From Elmis aenea (taxonomy: Eukaryota; Arthropoda; Insecta; Coleoptera; Elmidae): a stretch of DNA of 64,000 nucleotides. Positions 9,440 through 21,148 of the stretch are shown one piece after another. The notes below the pieces were generated by a model. That model did no database searches, was not told the DNA's origin, and worked only from the letters and a program-made list of their open reading frames with translations. The stretch lies in the NCBI GenBank assembly GCA_947652605.1, contig OX393576.1, positions 14,844,575 to 14,908,574 on the forward strand. The letters are read 5' to 3'. Position 1 is the first letter of the stretch. Each line of letters opens with the position of its first letter. Both the position numbers and the translations under genes were made by a program.

Positions 9440-11362
9440 AGTTGGGAGGATTGGCCAATCAATAGCAGCTGTATATTTTTTTAAAATATTTGGTTTGATT
9501 TTCCAATGCACTCAATTTAATTTTTATTAGTTTATTATTAATGTAAAAAATATGCTTAGTTGAAATTCAGTGATAATTCAAAAAAATTTAAGTTACTTCC
9601 TAATTTTTAAATTTACATCTTAAACTGTATTAATGGAATACCATTGTTTGAAACGGTTAAGCTACTAAATCTTAAAATATGAACAATAACGCTAATATAA
9701 ATACACTTAGTTGTGGTAAGTAAAAATAAATAATCATATTCATCTTTTTGTAATCATATATAATCAATATAACCCAGTGTTTATTTAAAACATCCAACAA
9801 ATTTAATGAATAACAATATTTAACAGCAAGCAGAACTATAATACAGTTAATAAAATAATTGCTTTATCCATAAAACGACTAAATTGTAAATACAATTTAA
9901 AATTTGTTAAAGTTATGTAATCTCCCAGAATTTTTAAAAATTGAGAGTAGCCCCGAGTTTATTATTTTTATTTAGAACAAGAGTCACAGTTTATTGTAAA
10001 AGTACCGTAGCCTGTTGGAAAAAAAACTAAGGTGCTATGGACTGCTAGTGTGACAAGCGTGTACGTACACACAACTAGCCTAAATGCAAGTCTATAAGCA
10101 TTTACCAACCGAAACAGAATGTTAACGTGATAAATTTAATACTGTTATTTTTTTCAGCAAACATAACTGGTCTCGACGATAGGAAGTATTTTTGGGAACA
10201 TTTAAGACTAGACTTTATGGGTATTTGGTTTGAATGGCTTCCATGTGATACCATTTGGTACCAGTTTAACAATGTATAGTATAATTATTTTAATTGTCAT
10301 TTTAATATATTTGATCCTGTGATCGTATACTGTTTAATAAAATATGGTAAATGATTTATTATGAGATATATAGCCATGTGTACTATATATTATATATAAG
10401 GGTATAAAGTTATCAACTGAAAACTGCCTTTTTTTTACCTTTTATCTTAATATCCTTTCCAAATTCATTCGAATCTCTTATTTATTATGGATCTTCAACT
10501 ATTTTTATCTAATTATTAAGAAATGAAATCTTAATTTCCTTTAAAATTTATTTATGTTTGCAAATATTTTAGATGACTTTAAATATATGTATATTGTGAT
10601 TTGATTTCATGTATTAACTTGGGAATTAAATTTGGCAAGCTAGCCAAACTTTATGTTAATTAATACTTCTATTATTACAACAGGTTTTAAATATTTGCAA
10701 TGGTTTTCATTAAACTAAAAACATAAAAAAAATGTTTTTTGCTTTAACTTTTTTTATGAAATCTTATCAATTCTTCGTAAAAACGTGTTATTCTTTATTT
10801 AATGCCCTCATTGAGTTTTAGTCAAGAACTTTTTTTTTATTGAAATAAATCACTTGATTATATTGCTTATCAACTTATATGAATGAATAAGATATTGTAA
10901 AGAAAAACTTTTTATTAAAAATTAAACTAAACTGCTGTGGCCACCAAATAAATTACTTTTCTCATACATTTTGTGTGAATGTGTTTGTGTATTTAGGTGC
11001 ATAAAAAGTTTGAAGTGCCGTTCCAGGTAATCTTATTACTGTCAATTTTGTAATAATGTCTGTTAAATAGATGTTTTATGCAATTTTTACAAATGTGTTT
11101 TAAAAAACAAATTTTGGAAAGTCCAGAAAGTTACATTGACGGCAGTTTAATTCAAAAAATTAAACTACATATTAAATTTTTTTTAGGAAACATCAAAATT
11201 TTGATAATTTTTAATCATTCTGAATATAATTTCAAATATAAACTGATATTTTTATTTATTATCATTTTTGTGTATTTATGGATTAACATAAAACCTTTTG
11301 ACAACCTGTGTAATAGTTGAGAAATTAAGCAAGGGCACGCGATTTGTATACTTCTACTTCTA
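9440..11362. other. AT-rich intergenic stretch
   Basis: I see no exon or element ends here. A T-tract followed by CAG at about 10157 looks like an acceptor but opens only two codons before a stop in the Sec16 phase. A 12-bp palindrome (gtgtacgtacac) lies at about 10059. Confidence 0.4.
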
Positions 11363-11550
11363 TACAGGGTGATTCAAATTCGAGGGCAACCATGGGGATC
11401 TCGCTTATTACCGAAGATAGAGGGTAGGTTTAAATTTTATGCTTATCAAAAAAGATTTGAAATATCTTGAACTCTTCTTGAAAAAATTGAAAAAAAACTG
11501 AAAAAATTACTTCGTTTTTTTGATACAACTTTTTTATTTATATATTTTTT
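11363..11550. mobile_element. Solo arm of a TACAGGGTGATT fold-back element
   Basis: The segment starts tacagggtgattcaaattcg and continues ggggatctcgcttatta, matching the left end of the elements at 33947 and 39452. No matching right end is found before the next repeat, so it is a truncated copy. The right limit is approximate. Confidence 0.65.
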
Positions 11551-11648
11551 TAAATATGTATACTATGAATTTATTATTTACTAGGGTTAATTAAAAAAAA
11601 CTAAATTACTCATTAGAAAAGTTTTAACATTAGAACCATATTTCTACA

Positions 11649-12345
11649 CAGGGGCGTCGCTAGCACTAAGGCACCACCACCTGAGGGCTGCATTCCGAAA
11701 GGGCGGCAAAATTTGGTCAGCCCATAAAAAAAAACAATTAGTTTTTTTTGCTGTCACGAGATGAAGGAACGGTTATAACAGTTTTTTAGTTGTTTTACTT
11801 TACTGTTTACTCGTACGATAGAAACAGCAGAGATGTGGCTAATGGTTGACATATTATACCTTCGCAACGGCTCACCACCTACCAGTGGCGTCGCTAGCAG
11901 CATTTCGCAGGGGCGACAAACTTACAAAATTATGCATATTCTGTGGACGCGCACGCCGCACGCGCATTATTAGAAGGAGTATTAACCGTAAGTGGGGGAA
12001 ACTGCTGGGATTATTTTGTTGGTGAGTGATGAGTGGTGACATATTATTGCTCCGTACATTTATTTGTGAGTACAATTTTATTTTTACAATAATCAATAAT
12101 TGTATTTTCTATTTTTATATTTTATTTCATAATACGCAATTTCCTTACATACCATAATAAGTATTGTATGGCACGGAATAGGAAACAAAAGCGGCGTTGT
12201 TTTGCCCTACGTGAAAAGGGGCGGCATAAAAAATGTCGCTAAACACAAAAGTGTTTTGGAAAGGGGGCTCTCACAATTAAGGGGCGGCAATTTAAAAGTT
12301 TGCCTGACGGCGGCAAATACCCTAACGAGCTAGCGACATACCTTG
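11649..12345. mobile_element. hAT-like non-autonomous element, about 700 bp
   Basis: The termini caggggcgtcgctagc and gctagcgacataccttg form an imperfect inverted repeat. An internal copy of the end motif (gtggcgtcgctagcagc) at 11884 and GGGCGGCAAA motifs suggest a second, nested or rearranged copy. I could not find a matching 8-bp target duplication. Confidence 0.55.
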
Positions 12346-12784
12346 ACCATAAAAACTAAAAAAAAATATGCTCTATTCTATCGGCTTTTGAAAACTTTCA
12401 AATGTCAACACACACACAGGCTAAGCTTTGGTTGACTACAGAACTAACCCTACCGTGTATCACACGAATCATGCTGTTTGTATTCTTGTGTTGTCTTTAA
12501 AGCTTATCCGGTCAGGTAATTTTTGCAGATAAAAATTGAACGTTCATCTCCGTTTAAAAAAAATATCGATTGAAATCGTTCCTTGGTTTTTGTTTTAAAG
12601 TTTTCATTCTGTGCTCATCCTCGAAAAAAAAAACTAAATCAAAAAGAGTCGGGAGTCGGAAGTTTTTTCGACTTTCACTCCACAAAAAGCTCCGACTCCC
12701 CATCCCTACCCAATATACATCGTTTGGATATGCGCCGTTGATGAGTTAGAACAGTTACGTACCATGTATATGTTACAGTAGAAA

Positions 12785-13011
12785 CGTAAACTCCGTAAAT
12801 ACATACTTTTACTAGTAGTAAATGTATACACATGGTAATACCAGCAAAATGTATAATTCGGCATTTAAAAAAAAGTTACCAGCTTTTAACCTGACCCTCA
12901 TTCACTTGGTCACAAATAGAGGATCATGCTAAAGGCGGGTCCAAGTTTTTTTTTATGCCAAATTATACATTTTGCAGCTATTACCATGTGTATACATTTA
13001 CGGAGTTTACG
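12785..13011. mobile_element. Fold-back MITE, GTAAACTCCGTAAAT family, about 227 bp
   Basis: The left arm (gtaaactccgtaaat, then aatgtatacacatggtaata and aaaatgtataattcggcat) is mirrored at the right (atgccaaattatacatttt, tattaccatgtgtatacatt, tacggagtttac). The arms are nearly identical, which points to a fairly recent insertion. Confidence 0.8.
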
Positions 13012-13237
13012 TGCGCCGCTTATGTACCTAATTATGTCCTGGGGGCCGTTTAAGCTACAATAAAATAAATATTTTCGATTTGCACGAGAGTCAAGCTGAA
13101 TTTAATGAGAATAAAAAACACGACTAATATTTTCAAACGTTTTGTTTTGAATACGCTTCGCCATTCTTATTTGCGCTCCTCGAAAGCTTCCAAACAATCG
13201 TCTCATTGACTACTTACAAAATAATCTTGAATTGCAG

Positions 13238-13319
13238 TATCAATCTCTACCTCAGACTAGAACTTTCTACCCCGCAAATAATTTCAAAAATAACCAAAAG
13301 TCGCACATTGCCAAGTCAA
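13238..13319 (+). other. Isolated exon-like segment of unknown gene
   Basis: Between an acceptor (atcttgaattgcag) and a GTGAGT donor, one frame reads YQSLPQTRTFYPANN and FKNNQKSHIAKS. The composition is protein-like and less AT-rich than the flanks. It does not match a family I know. It could be an alternative exon of a neighbouring gene or part of a transposon. Confidence 0.25.
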
Positions 13320-13439
13320 GTGAGTCTGGTGGATACTCCACTACCTACCTTATCTTTCTTCAGTCAAAAAATGTGTTGAAGTTGAAGCGGTCTTATAGGA
13401 AGCTGTATTGTTGTGATGACGCATAATCCCCTCCTATTA

Positions 13440-13830
13440 AACTCTACTGAAAGCTTACTTGAAACAAACATTTTTCTATGCACCATTTCGCTTTAAGTCT
13501 TGTGTGCATTCCGTTTAATTGCATTAACCACAGGTCCGTGTTTCTGTCGAAAACTGCAAACATAATTTCTTTCATAGCTCGCTGCTTTTTTGTCATTGTC
13601 GGAGTTTGCTCATCTTCGTGAATCCATATACGACTCTTGGCGGCTTGGCATATAAAAAAAGTATCGTCAGTACGTCAGTTGTTACAATTTTGGAACAAAA
13701 TTCGTTGGCCAATTCAAGATTCAAAATTTCATGACAAATTCTTACACGCTCTGTAACAACGCCGTCCATCGAAGAGATCTGTATTTTAATAATGTTAGGA
13801 CATCGTAAATTGCTTTTTAATTGCAATGGA
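13440..13830 (-). pseudogene. Degraded mariner-like transposase fragment
   Basis: On the minus strand, one frame from 13826 reads ERVRICHEIL and then FCSKIVTTD, the block leading to the first part of the mariner catalytic core (IVTGDE/D in active members). After a frameshift near 13660 it continues IWIHEDEQTPTMTKKQRAM and then EIMFAVFDRN. This resembles the W.F.DEP.PTK......K.M...F segment of mariner transposases. Both the frame break and the lost acid after the TD show it is dead. Its terminal repeats were not identified. The assignment is by motif memory. Confidence 0.5.
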
Positions 13831-13916
13831 GAAAAAAATTTTATGATGTCGTTTTTACCAAGCGATAGATAGTATGATGAATTATTTTCATGTGAACATT
13901 AGCTTTAATTTTTGAG

Positions 13917-14140
13917 TTACTGTCGGGGCGTGACCGGGATTGGAAAAGTATCTGTTCAGCGTCAAAATGCTAGAGGCGCTTCATCCTGAAATGAAGGCGC
14001 CGATTTAGGAAGTGTCTTCTATAAAAGAGGTAATCTGGTGAAACAAGAGGTCCAATTTGGGTCTTAGCCACTAACAAAAGGTCGCCGCGAGGGCACTGAG
14101 GACCTGAGGCACCAGATGTGTGGTCACGGCCTTATCTTAT
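13917..14140. repeat. Less AT-rich unit of unknown type
   Basis: A block of much higher GC than its flanks carries gggcgtgacc near its start and ggtcacggcc near its end, and an internal aggcgc / gcgcc pair. It may be a short element (SINE or MITE), but no other copy is in the window. Confidence 0.3.
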
Positions 14141-14355
14141 ATACCAAACTATTTTAAAATTAAAATAAATATTTTTCAAATACATAGATACTAAAATGAT
14201 TCAGTTGCATCTGTACAAAGTGCATTAGAATTTTTTATGGACCAATCAAATATGGTTACATAATTCATGCGCCACTAAAAACAATTTACTGAAATAATTC
14301 TTAACAGCTAAACGCGTCTCAAAAAATTATAGAATTAACTGAAACTAGGAGGCGA

Positions 14356-14568
14356 TTAATTTAATTTGGATGTGGTAATAAAAAAACGTCGCGCAATAAT
14401 TTTTGTATGCGTTTCGGTTTCGCCTTTAACGTTAAGTTTCGCGATAACCTTCGATTTTCTCGAATGGGTTCTATTTAACCTTTTATTAAACGAACAATTA
14501 GTCATCAGCGTTAGTAGTAAATCGTGACAAATTCGAACAAGCATTAGGTTTTTTTTGTTGCGCGCCAT
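14356..14568 (-). other. Open frame of uncertain meaning
   Basis: A 70-codon minus-strand frame abuts the CpG island. It reads LMLVRICHDLL early on, which loosely echoes mariner transposases, then turns basic. Support is weak, and it may be a remnant of the same transposon as at 13440-13830 or a chance frame. Confidence 0.15.
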
Positions 14569-14569
14569 A

Positions 14570-14997
14570 TCACAGAATCGCCAAATTTGGCGATGGAGCG
14601 GATCGACGAGCAGAAACGTACAGTTGTAGTAGTTGCTGGTTTGAATTTAACAGTCTTTTGACAGTTGATAAGCTTATAATGAAAGAACTTGTTCATCCTA
14701 CACACACAGGTAGATAGTGACGCGCGCGTACCGAGAGTGAAAGTGTCTCCCGTCCGCGGATCGCAGTTCCAGCAGCGAAGGCCGGTCTATCGGCGACCGA
14801 GGTCCGTACGTAGAGTCTCCTACTGACCACCGCGACACTTAAAATTGCTACCACTTCCGAAACGACGACGACAGCGAATCCAAAAGTGAAAGGGGTGTAT
14901 TTTCGAGTGTAGCTCATCGTGTGACATGGTGCTGGTGGACTAGCGAGCGCTAGTTTCGGTGTAAACAGTGATCGAACGTCCATGTGCGCGATGTGAT
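14570..14997 (+). promoter_or_regulatory. CpG-rich promoter and probable non-coding first exon
   Basis: GC and CpG content jump sharply here (gacgcgcgcgtacc, cccgtccgcgga, gaccgaggtccg, gaaacgacgacgacag), then fall at a strong donor GTAAGTATT (14998). This profile is typical of an insect promoter plus 5' UTR exon. ATGs within it are closed within a few codons (14925 and 14982), so the exon is probably non-coding with short upstream ORFs. The transcription start is likely between 14640 and 14700. The minus strand also has a 106-codon open frame across the island, which I regard as a by-product of low AT content. The gene served would continue to the right, beyond a long first intron. Confidence 0.6.
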
Positions 14998-16313
14998 GTA
15001 AGTATTGGCACACTATTCACGTGTTTACATGTCAGGGCTTTATTGTTCACCATGTTTTTGCAATTTTAATAGCCTTATCTGAATTAATATGTGCTTTTTC
15101 TCGCGTGTGGTGTATTTATAAACGTCAGTGTGACATCTTTCGACCTCGTTTATCTTTATTTACATTAACGTAAGTACTTAAACAATTAAAACAAGTGCGT
15201 ATGTTACAAGTTTAAAAAAATGACGGTCTTTAATTATTAACTAAAAAAAAATCCACGCAAAGTCGCTATTTTACTATTTAAAACAAATCTTTTACTTTAT
15301 TAGTTACATATACTCTCAAATATTAAATATATAACAAAATTTTTGACTTATTGCGTTCAAAATTTAAAAAAAAGCACGCTTTTAAGTACCTATCAATTGT
15401 TTTACAGTAAAATCCGATTTGCTTTTGTTTTCCCAATTATAATCCGCCTTTGGTAGAGCTTATGTAACGTGTGCGCGTATTTTGAAAGTTATTACACGAA
15501 ATTATTAATAATCGTACAATTTTACAACATCTTCCAACACTTAGTAAGCACGAAACGGTTTGTCTTAAAATATATGTAAATCTTACCGCACCCACGTAAC
15601 TATTACATCGCAAAAACCTTGAACGTGATTTTTAAGATAATTTATTATCAAAGTCGTCGATTTTACAAAAAAGGGTGTACCGTAACTTTATTAGTCTAAT
15701 TTTGCTTTATTGATTAATAACAATCAAAGTTTCTACATAAAAATTAAGTTATTTACATTGTAAATTCTGTTGCCGCCACAAAAATAAAGTTTTAAATTAA
15801 ATCAGTACCGTTAAATGGGAAAATTTTGTTTTTATTTCGTTAGATTTTATTTGAATAACAATTAATGTTACGTTTGTTGATCATGTTACCTTGTATCCGC
15901 CTCGTAAGTGTCCGTCAAATTTATTCGTTTTTTTAATTGAGTTAAAGACGTAGTTTTAGCCACTACTTTATTTTATGAATTATGTTTCACCGCCTAAAAA
16001 CAGCATAATCTTGTTGATTTTTGATTCTTCCCCGTGCAACTTTTGTCGTTAGTTTGTTTGGCTCATTCAACGCAGGTAGGAAAATATATGTTAAATACGT
16101 GATACATCTGACCATTCTGTGTAACACTAAAGGCCACTCTTCTTTGTCAGTCTGCTTCATGATATTTTTTATGTTTCCTTTATATTTATACATCGGTGAA
16201 TAAAATAATATACATCGTGCTCAAACATTCCCTTCTATTGTTGCCGACTTTGTTGTAACCAAAAATATTCAAACTTGTTTTCTGAATTTTATTAATTAAA
16301 GTTAAACGTTTTA
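14998..16313 (+). other. AT-rich DNA, probable start of a long first intron
   Basis: It begins with the donor of the CpG-rich exon. No element termini or further exons are seen. The base composition is uniform. Confidence 0.35.
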
Positions 16314-16993
16314 TACAGGGTGGTCTACATAGAAGGGCCACTATTGGAATCTCGTAAACGGTAAGAGCTACCAAAGAAGTTTAAAGAAGACAAATTGTTC
16401 TCCTTTCTGAGACCCATTCAGTGATGCTTTAATGTTTTAATAAAGTTCCATGGCAGGCTAGATAATACACAAAAATCAAAATGGGAATTTTTTAAAATCG
16501 TTAATAACTCGGTTATATTTGATGGTTTCAATATTGTTTAAATTCTTAGATAAATTACAAACTTGCATTTTTTTAAATGGAAACCATAGTTGGCTATGAC
16601 CTCATAAAAAAAGCAATGTTTTCCCTCTTTTCGTTAATATAAGGTTTAACGTATTTATTTTGATATTTGATAACAAATAAAATTCATCAAAAAATCCTAG
16701 CTATACAGTGCCATAAATTTAAACAGTATAGAAACAAATGATTGTTTACATTTTACAGTGCGTACAAAAATCTTTAACTTTTTACCCAATAATATTTTTG
16801 TAAACGAGTTATTAACGATTTAAAAAAAAAAGGCAATTTCTGTTTTTGTTTATTATCTAGCGAAACATCAAACTTTTTTAAAACATTAACGCATCAGTGA
16901 ATAGGTCTCACAACGGGAAACAATTTGTTCAATTTAAACTTTTTTGTAGCTCTTTCCGTTCAAGAGGTCCCCTTTTATTTGGACCGCCCTGTA
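16314..16993. mobile_element. Fold-back MITE, 'GGTCTACATAGAAGGGCC' family, about 680 bp
   Basis: The ends are tacagggtggtctacataga and ttggaccgccctgta. The subterminal sequence is atctcgtaaacggtaagagc. The left arm contains aaatggaaaccatagttggc, which is the reverse of the shared central segment. Better preserved relatives are at 34732-35486 and 39057-39356. Confidence 0.88.
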
Positions 16994-18111
16994 TACAGCA
17001 CATAAAGCAAATATTGGGGTGGGCAAAAGAATTTAAAGTAGTTTCTTAGTATACAAATTAATTATTTTTCTACTTGCATATTTAATATTATAAGTAATTA
17101 TATATGATAAAACTATAAATGCTTTATAAAAATTATTACTGGTTAAAACATCAGGAATGTTTAATGTTGTAAGTGCAAACGGACCCTTTTTAAAGGGGGG
17201 CTAGGGGTACAACCAAATTTTATGGCGTAAAGTTGAGTCCCAAATTTATTGTTAGTCACATGCAATGCAAAAATGCATTTCAATTTATTACAAATAAATT
17301 GATGCACGGTTCGTTGTATTTTGAGACTATTATCAAAAGTCATTTCAACAAAATAAGTACACCAACATTCAAAATTAACAGGTAAGGCCAACAGTATCTA
17401 AAACAAATCAATAAATTTTAAAGAATTATAAACTAAACCTTGTTGTCTAAAATTATAAAAGAGTTAACCTGTTAGTCGATACAATATTAATTTTATAATT
17501 GTGTGTAAATTTTTCATTACAAATAAAACTCGAAAAGACTTGATGAAAGGAGAAATTAAAGTTTCTTACAAACAAATAAAATATCCGTTGTTTTTGCATT
17601 AAATTTTGAGCAAATGTTATGAAGGTTTTCGTGATCAGGTACTACTGAGACTCTAATTTAGGATTTTACAGTCCACGCCTCGTAGCTCTTAAACCCTGGT
17701 TTTAATGTGGTAAATTAGGAATAAAAACTCACAATCTTAGAGCTTAACGATTTATTGCAATACATGGTAAGCTGATGCTATTACTAAAATGTCGTTTAAG
17801 GCACTATCATAGATGTAAGGTGAACAGGCTACTCTTTAAATTTCTTATGGCATCGCTTTGCATTAAAGACAAAAGTATAATTACATTTTATGGGTCAAAG
17901 ACAGCGGCATTAGCCATTTAGAGTCATTCTAAAATAAAATTCTGAAGAAGCAAATTACCATTAATTTTATTTTGTATTCTATTAGCTACACTCATCTCTT
18001 TTGAGTAATTGGACGCCGAACAACATACTTTTACATACTGCCTAGTATAGGTAGACGATTAAAGTTTTTAACCAAAGATTATGTTATGGTAAAAGTTTAT
18101 GTAAAAACAGA
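16994..18111. other. AT-rich DNA with no recognised feature
   Basis: No exon or element was identified. One minus-strand frame near 17161-17391 has no protein character. Confidence 0.35.
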
Positions 18112-18225
18112 TTATAAAAAAAATAGATTTAAAAAAATAGATTTAAAAAAATAGATTTAAAAAAATAGATTAAAAAAATTTAGATTAAAAAAATATGTAA
18201 AAAAATAGATAAAAATAAGTAGATT
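18112..18225. repeat. 14-bp minisatellite (ATAGATTTAAAAAA)
   Basis: Units start at 18123, 18137, 18151 and 18165 with a strict 14-bp step, then decay towards 18225. Confidence 0.9.
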
Positions 18226-20097
18226 AATACTTCTACATTTTACATAGAAGAAATCAAATACCCCCTACATTAAACTCTGGTTACGCCACTGGAATGCGTG
18301 TATGTTTACAACAATGTACAATGTGCAATAATACAATGTATGTTTAACTTCATAAACTCAAATTTTCATAAAAGTTTTATTGATAAATAGTTTCAAAATT
18401 AAATTCTTAGAAACCGTTCGACTTCCATAGACGAATAAAAGTTTTATGTTAATCAATATATGTTACCCTTCACTGCCTTCCACCGAATTCATATACATAG
18501 GGCAAAGAGTTTAATATTAGTATTTAATATGTTAAAATACACAACTTTATCTTTTAATATAAGTTTGAATCTAAAATTAACCTACAGTGCGGAAATGCTA
18601 CTTAAGTTTATGTTGCATAATTTGTGTCTTTATTATGTTTGCGCTGTTTTTTTATTTAATGGTCCAGTTTATGGCGTGAAAAATAAAGCGTACTTGATTA
18701 TCTAAATGGCTATTAAATCGAATTGATATAATTAGATTCCAATTTATATTGCTAATATATTTGCACATTATTAAATACTATTAGCATTTCAAATTAGTAC
18801 ACTTATCTAAATGGATCTATTAAATAATCGATTTTTTACATAATTCGCTTTCATTGTTGCCTGTTTATGAATAAATAATTTTTATTCTACTATTTTTAGT
18901 GCTCTTTATTCGTAATTATGTTGAATAGATATCTTTTCAGTATCAGGAACTTTGTGTCTTAATTACTGGTAGCTTGTTTTTTTTTTGAGATAATCTGTAT
19001 TATAGAGTATCCACAAAATGCCACGTGTAGTCAAATAATAATTTTATAGCTTATTTATCATTGAATAAAAATAAAAAGCTTATAGAGTGAGGAACTTTTA
19101 ATACTCGTACGTAAAAATGTAGCAATGGTATTTATGGTCTGTACGATCTGCAGTGTTATCAAAGCACGAAATTGGTGTGAAAAATAAATACATTAAGGTT
19201 TGGTTTTTTGGGTTATATTTCTGAAATTAATTTCGAGTTTAATTCATTTTTACGCTTAGATTCCTGTCATGAATATGAGTCAATAATGTACCTTTTTTTT
19301 GTAACTTCGTTGATAATGGAAATATACTCTCGAATAGCATCTCCAAAACTAAGGAGGTTAGATCAGTTTTAACGCCATGCGATTAAGGCATTTACCTTAT
19401 CCACAAATAGCAAATTTCTAACGTTGATAATCTGAAAGCTATAATAAAAATTCAAAATTGAACCTTTTTTTGGATATTTTAGAAAATTGGCCCAATATGC
19501 TCATTTTTCCGTTTAGACTAGGCCCGTAAAAGCACACTTCTTTGCTAATTTAACCATCCCTTTATCTCTAACGCTAATGGCTTCCGAGATCCCATGTTCT
19601 TCGTGTAAATATGTTTAATTAAACTTACAGAATTTTATGGAAGAATTTCTTGTAGAAATGATAACCATTTTCAAGAATCTCGTCTCTTTGTTAGTAGCAA
19701 TCCTAATAACACTTCTACAGATTCTGTCGGCAAAAGTAATGATGTACCAAATTATAAAAAATATTTTTTATCATTTTGTCCACATGCATTGTACCACTGT
19801 TTCACTAGATTGTCATTTTTCTGGAAATTTAGACATTACATTTTACGTCCAAATCAGACGAGCATAAACGTTTTGCGCTGTTCCGCGCGGCGCAGCGCGG
19901 CTCGGCGCGCTTGGTCTGGACGTCCCTTCAGATATTATCTTCGTCCGGTAAGTCTGCGTCTGTATGCCAAAGCTCTTTGTAAAATCGAAGCCACGTTTCC
20001 TTGTTAATCACAGTAATATTCGCGTTTTCTTTTTCTTCTTTGTTGAGATACCTTATTAGTTAATAAGCTATTGTTTGTTGATTACAAACAAATATAG
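18226..20097. other. AT-rich DNA with one GC island
   Basis: The sequence ggttacgccactgg at about 18277 is a worn hAT-type end. The block at 19878-19947 is extremely GC-rich (cgcgcggcgcagcgcgg) inside AT-rich DNA and ends at GTAAGT (19948). It could be an alternative first exon or a small GC-rich element. Flanking acgtccaaatcagac and gtctggacgt hint at the latter. Confidence 0.35.
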
Positions 20098-20648
20098 TAC
20101 AGAGTGGACCAAAATCGAATGTTTTACGAGGTATCTCGGTTAACGTAGATAATAGTTAGCGAAAATCTGATATCGGTCTCTTGGGATATTATTTTGATTT
20201 ATCAGATTTTTAATATCGCTTTTTATTTTGGCACTACAGTCTGTAGTCTACAGAAAATTGAAATGTATTTTTTTAAAATTTACTATAACCTCTTTATTTA
20301 TTAAAATAGAACAAAATGTTATGAAGGTTTTGTATACAGATTTTTATGCATAATTAAAACAATTTTTTTTAAGCGACCTTGACTTTTGAGATGTGAAGTT
20401 AACTTATATTTTTTTATATAGAAACCCTAGTTGGCCATGTCTTTGTATAATACTTATTTATGTATCAAGGCCAAAAAGTGTAACTTTTTCGGCCGCATTT
20501 GGTTTGCTGGCCGAGACGTACGTTTTGGCCGAGGTGCATATTACATTTTTTGTGCGATCGAATTAAAAACAATTTAAATTTTTAGTAATTTTCAAAATTA
20601 TAGGTTAGAAACTACGTGACATTCTGTCACTGACAGATGACGGCGTAT

Positions 20649-21148
20649 GTACTGCATTACCGGCCCTCTCCTTAGCAACGGCCGTAAAAGTTACTTTTCC
20701 GACGACCACTGTGTAAAGCGAGTAATTTCGCACGACTTACTACTACTGAAAATGACAAATTGCGCATGACACCGGAAATTGTGTGCAAAGTGCACTTTGC
20801 GTGTGTAAAGTGACGATTTCCGCTACATTACACACGCTAAACGCGCTGTCAAGTTAACGTGAAGAAAATCTAACCTCACAAATGTCAAGTGTCACCAACG
20901 TCAAAAAAATGTTATTTTCACAATTTTTTTGCAGAATTAATGATTATGTCTAAATGGTCGTCGGAAAAGCATAGTGTACAACTCGTGCTGAAAGAATATT
21001 TCACACTCGTATGACTGTCATACTCGTGTGAAATATTCAGCTTTCAGCACTAGTTGTACAATATACTATTTTCGGCCGTTGCTAAGGGTAACGGCCTGAA
21101 AAGTAACTTTTACGGCCGTTGCTAAGGCTAGGGCCGGTAATGCAGTAC
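20649..21148. mobile_element. Nested fold-back element, GTACTGCATTACCGGCCC ends, 500 bp
   Basis: The ends gtactgcattaccggccc and gggccggtaatgcagtac are perfect inverted repeats. The homology extends inward (ccttagcaacggccgtaaaa). It is richer in CpG than its host. A further hairpin at 20971-21066 lies inside it. Confidence 0.9.
20971..21066. repeat. Third-level hairpin with TACAACTCGTGCTGAAAG arms
   Basis: The arms gtgtacaactcgtgctgaaa and ctttcagcactagttgtaca pair over about 45 bp, meeting at catgactgtcat-like bases. The ACTCGTG motif recurs in the elements near 42260 and 48330. Confidence 0.85.

Noticed and set aside
10141..10190. T-tract plus CAG as a further Sec16 acceptor
   Set aside because: The required phase reads two codons and then TAA. 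No conserved residues.
14693..15013. 106-codon minus-strand frame across the CpG island
   Set aside because: Low AT content removes stops. The + strand donor and the pattern of a promoter explain the island better.
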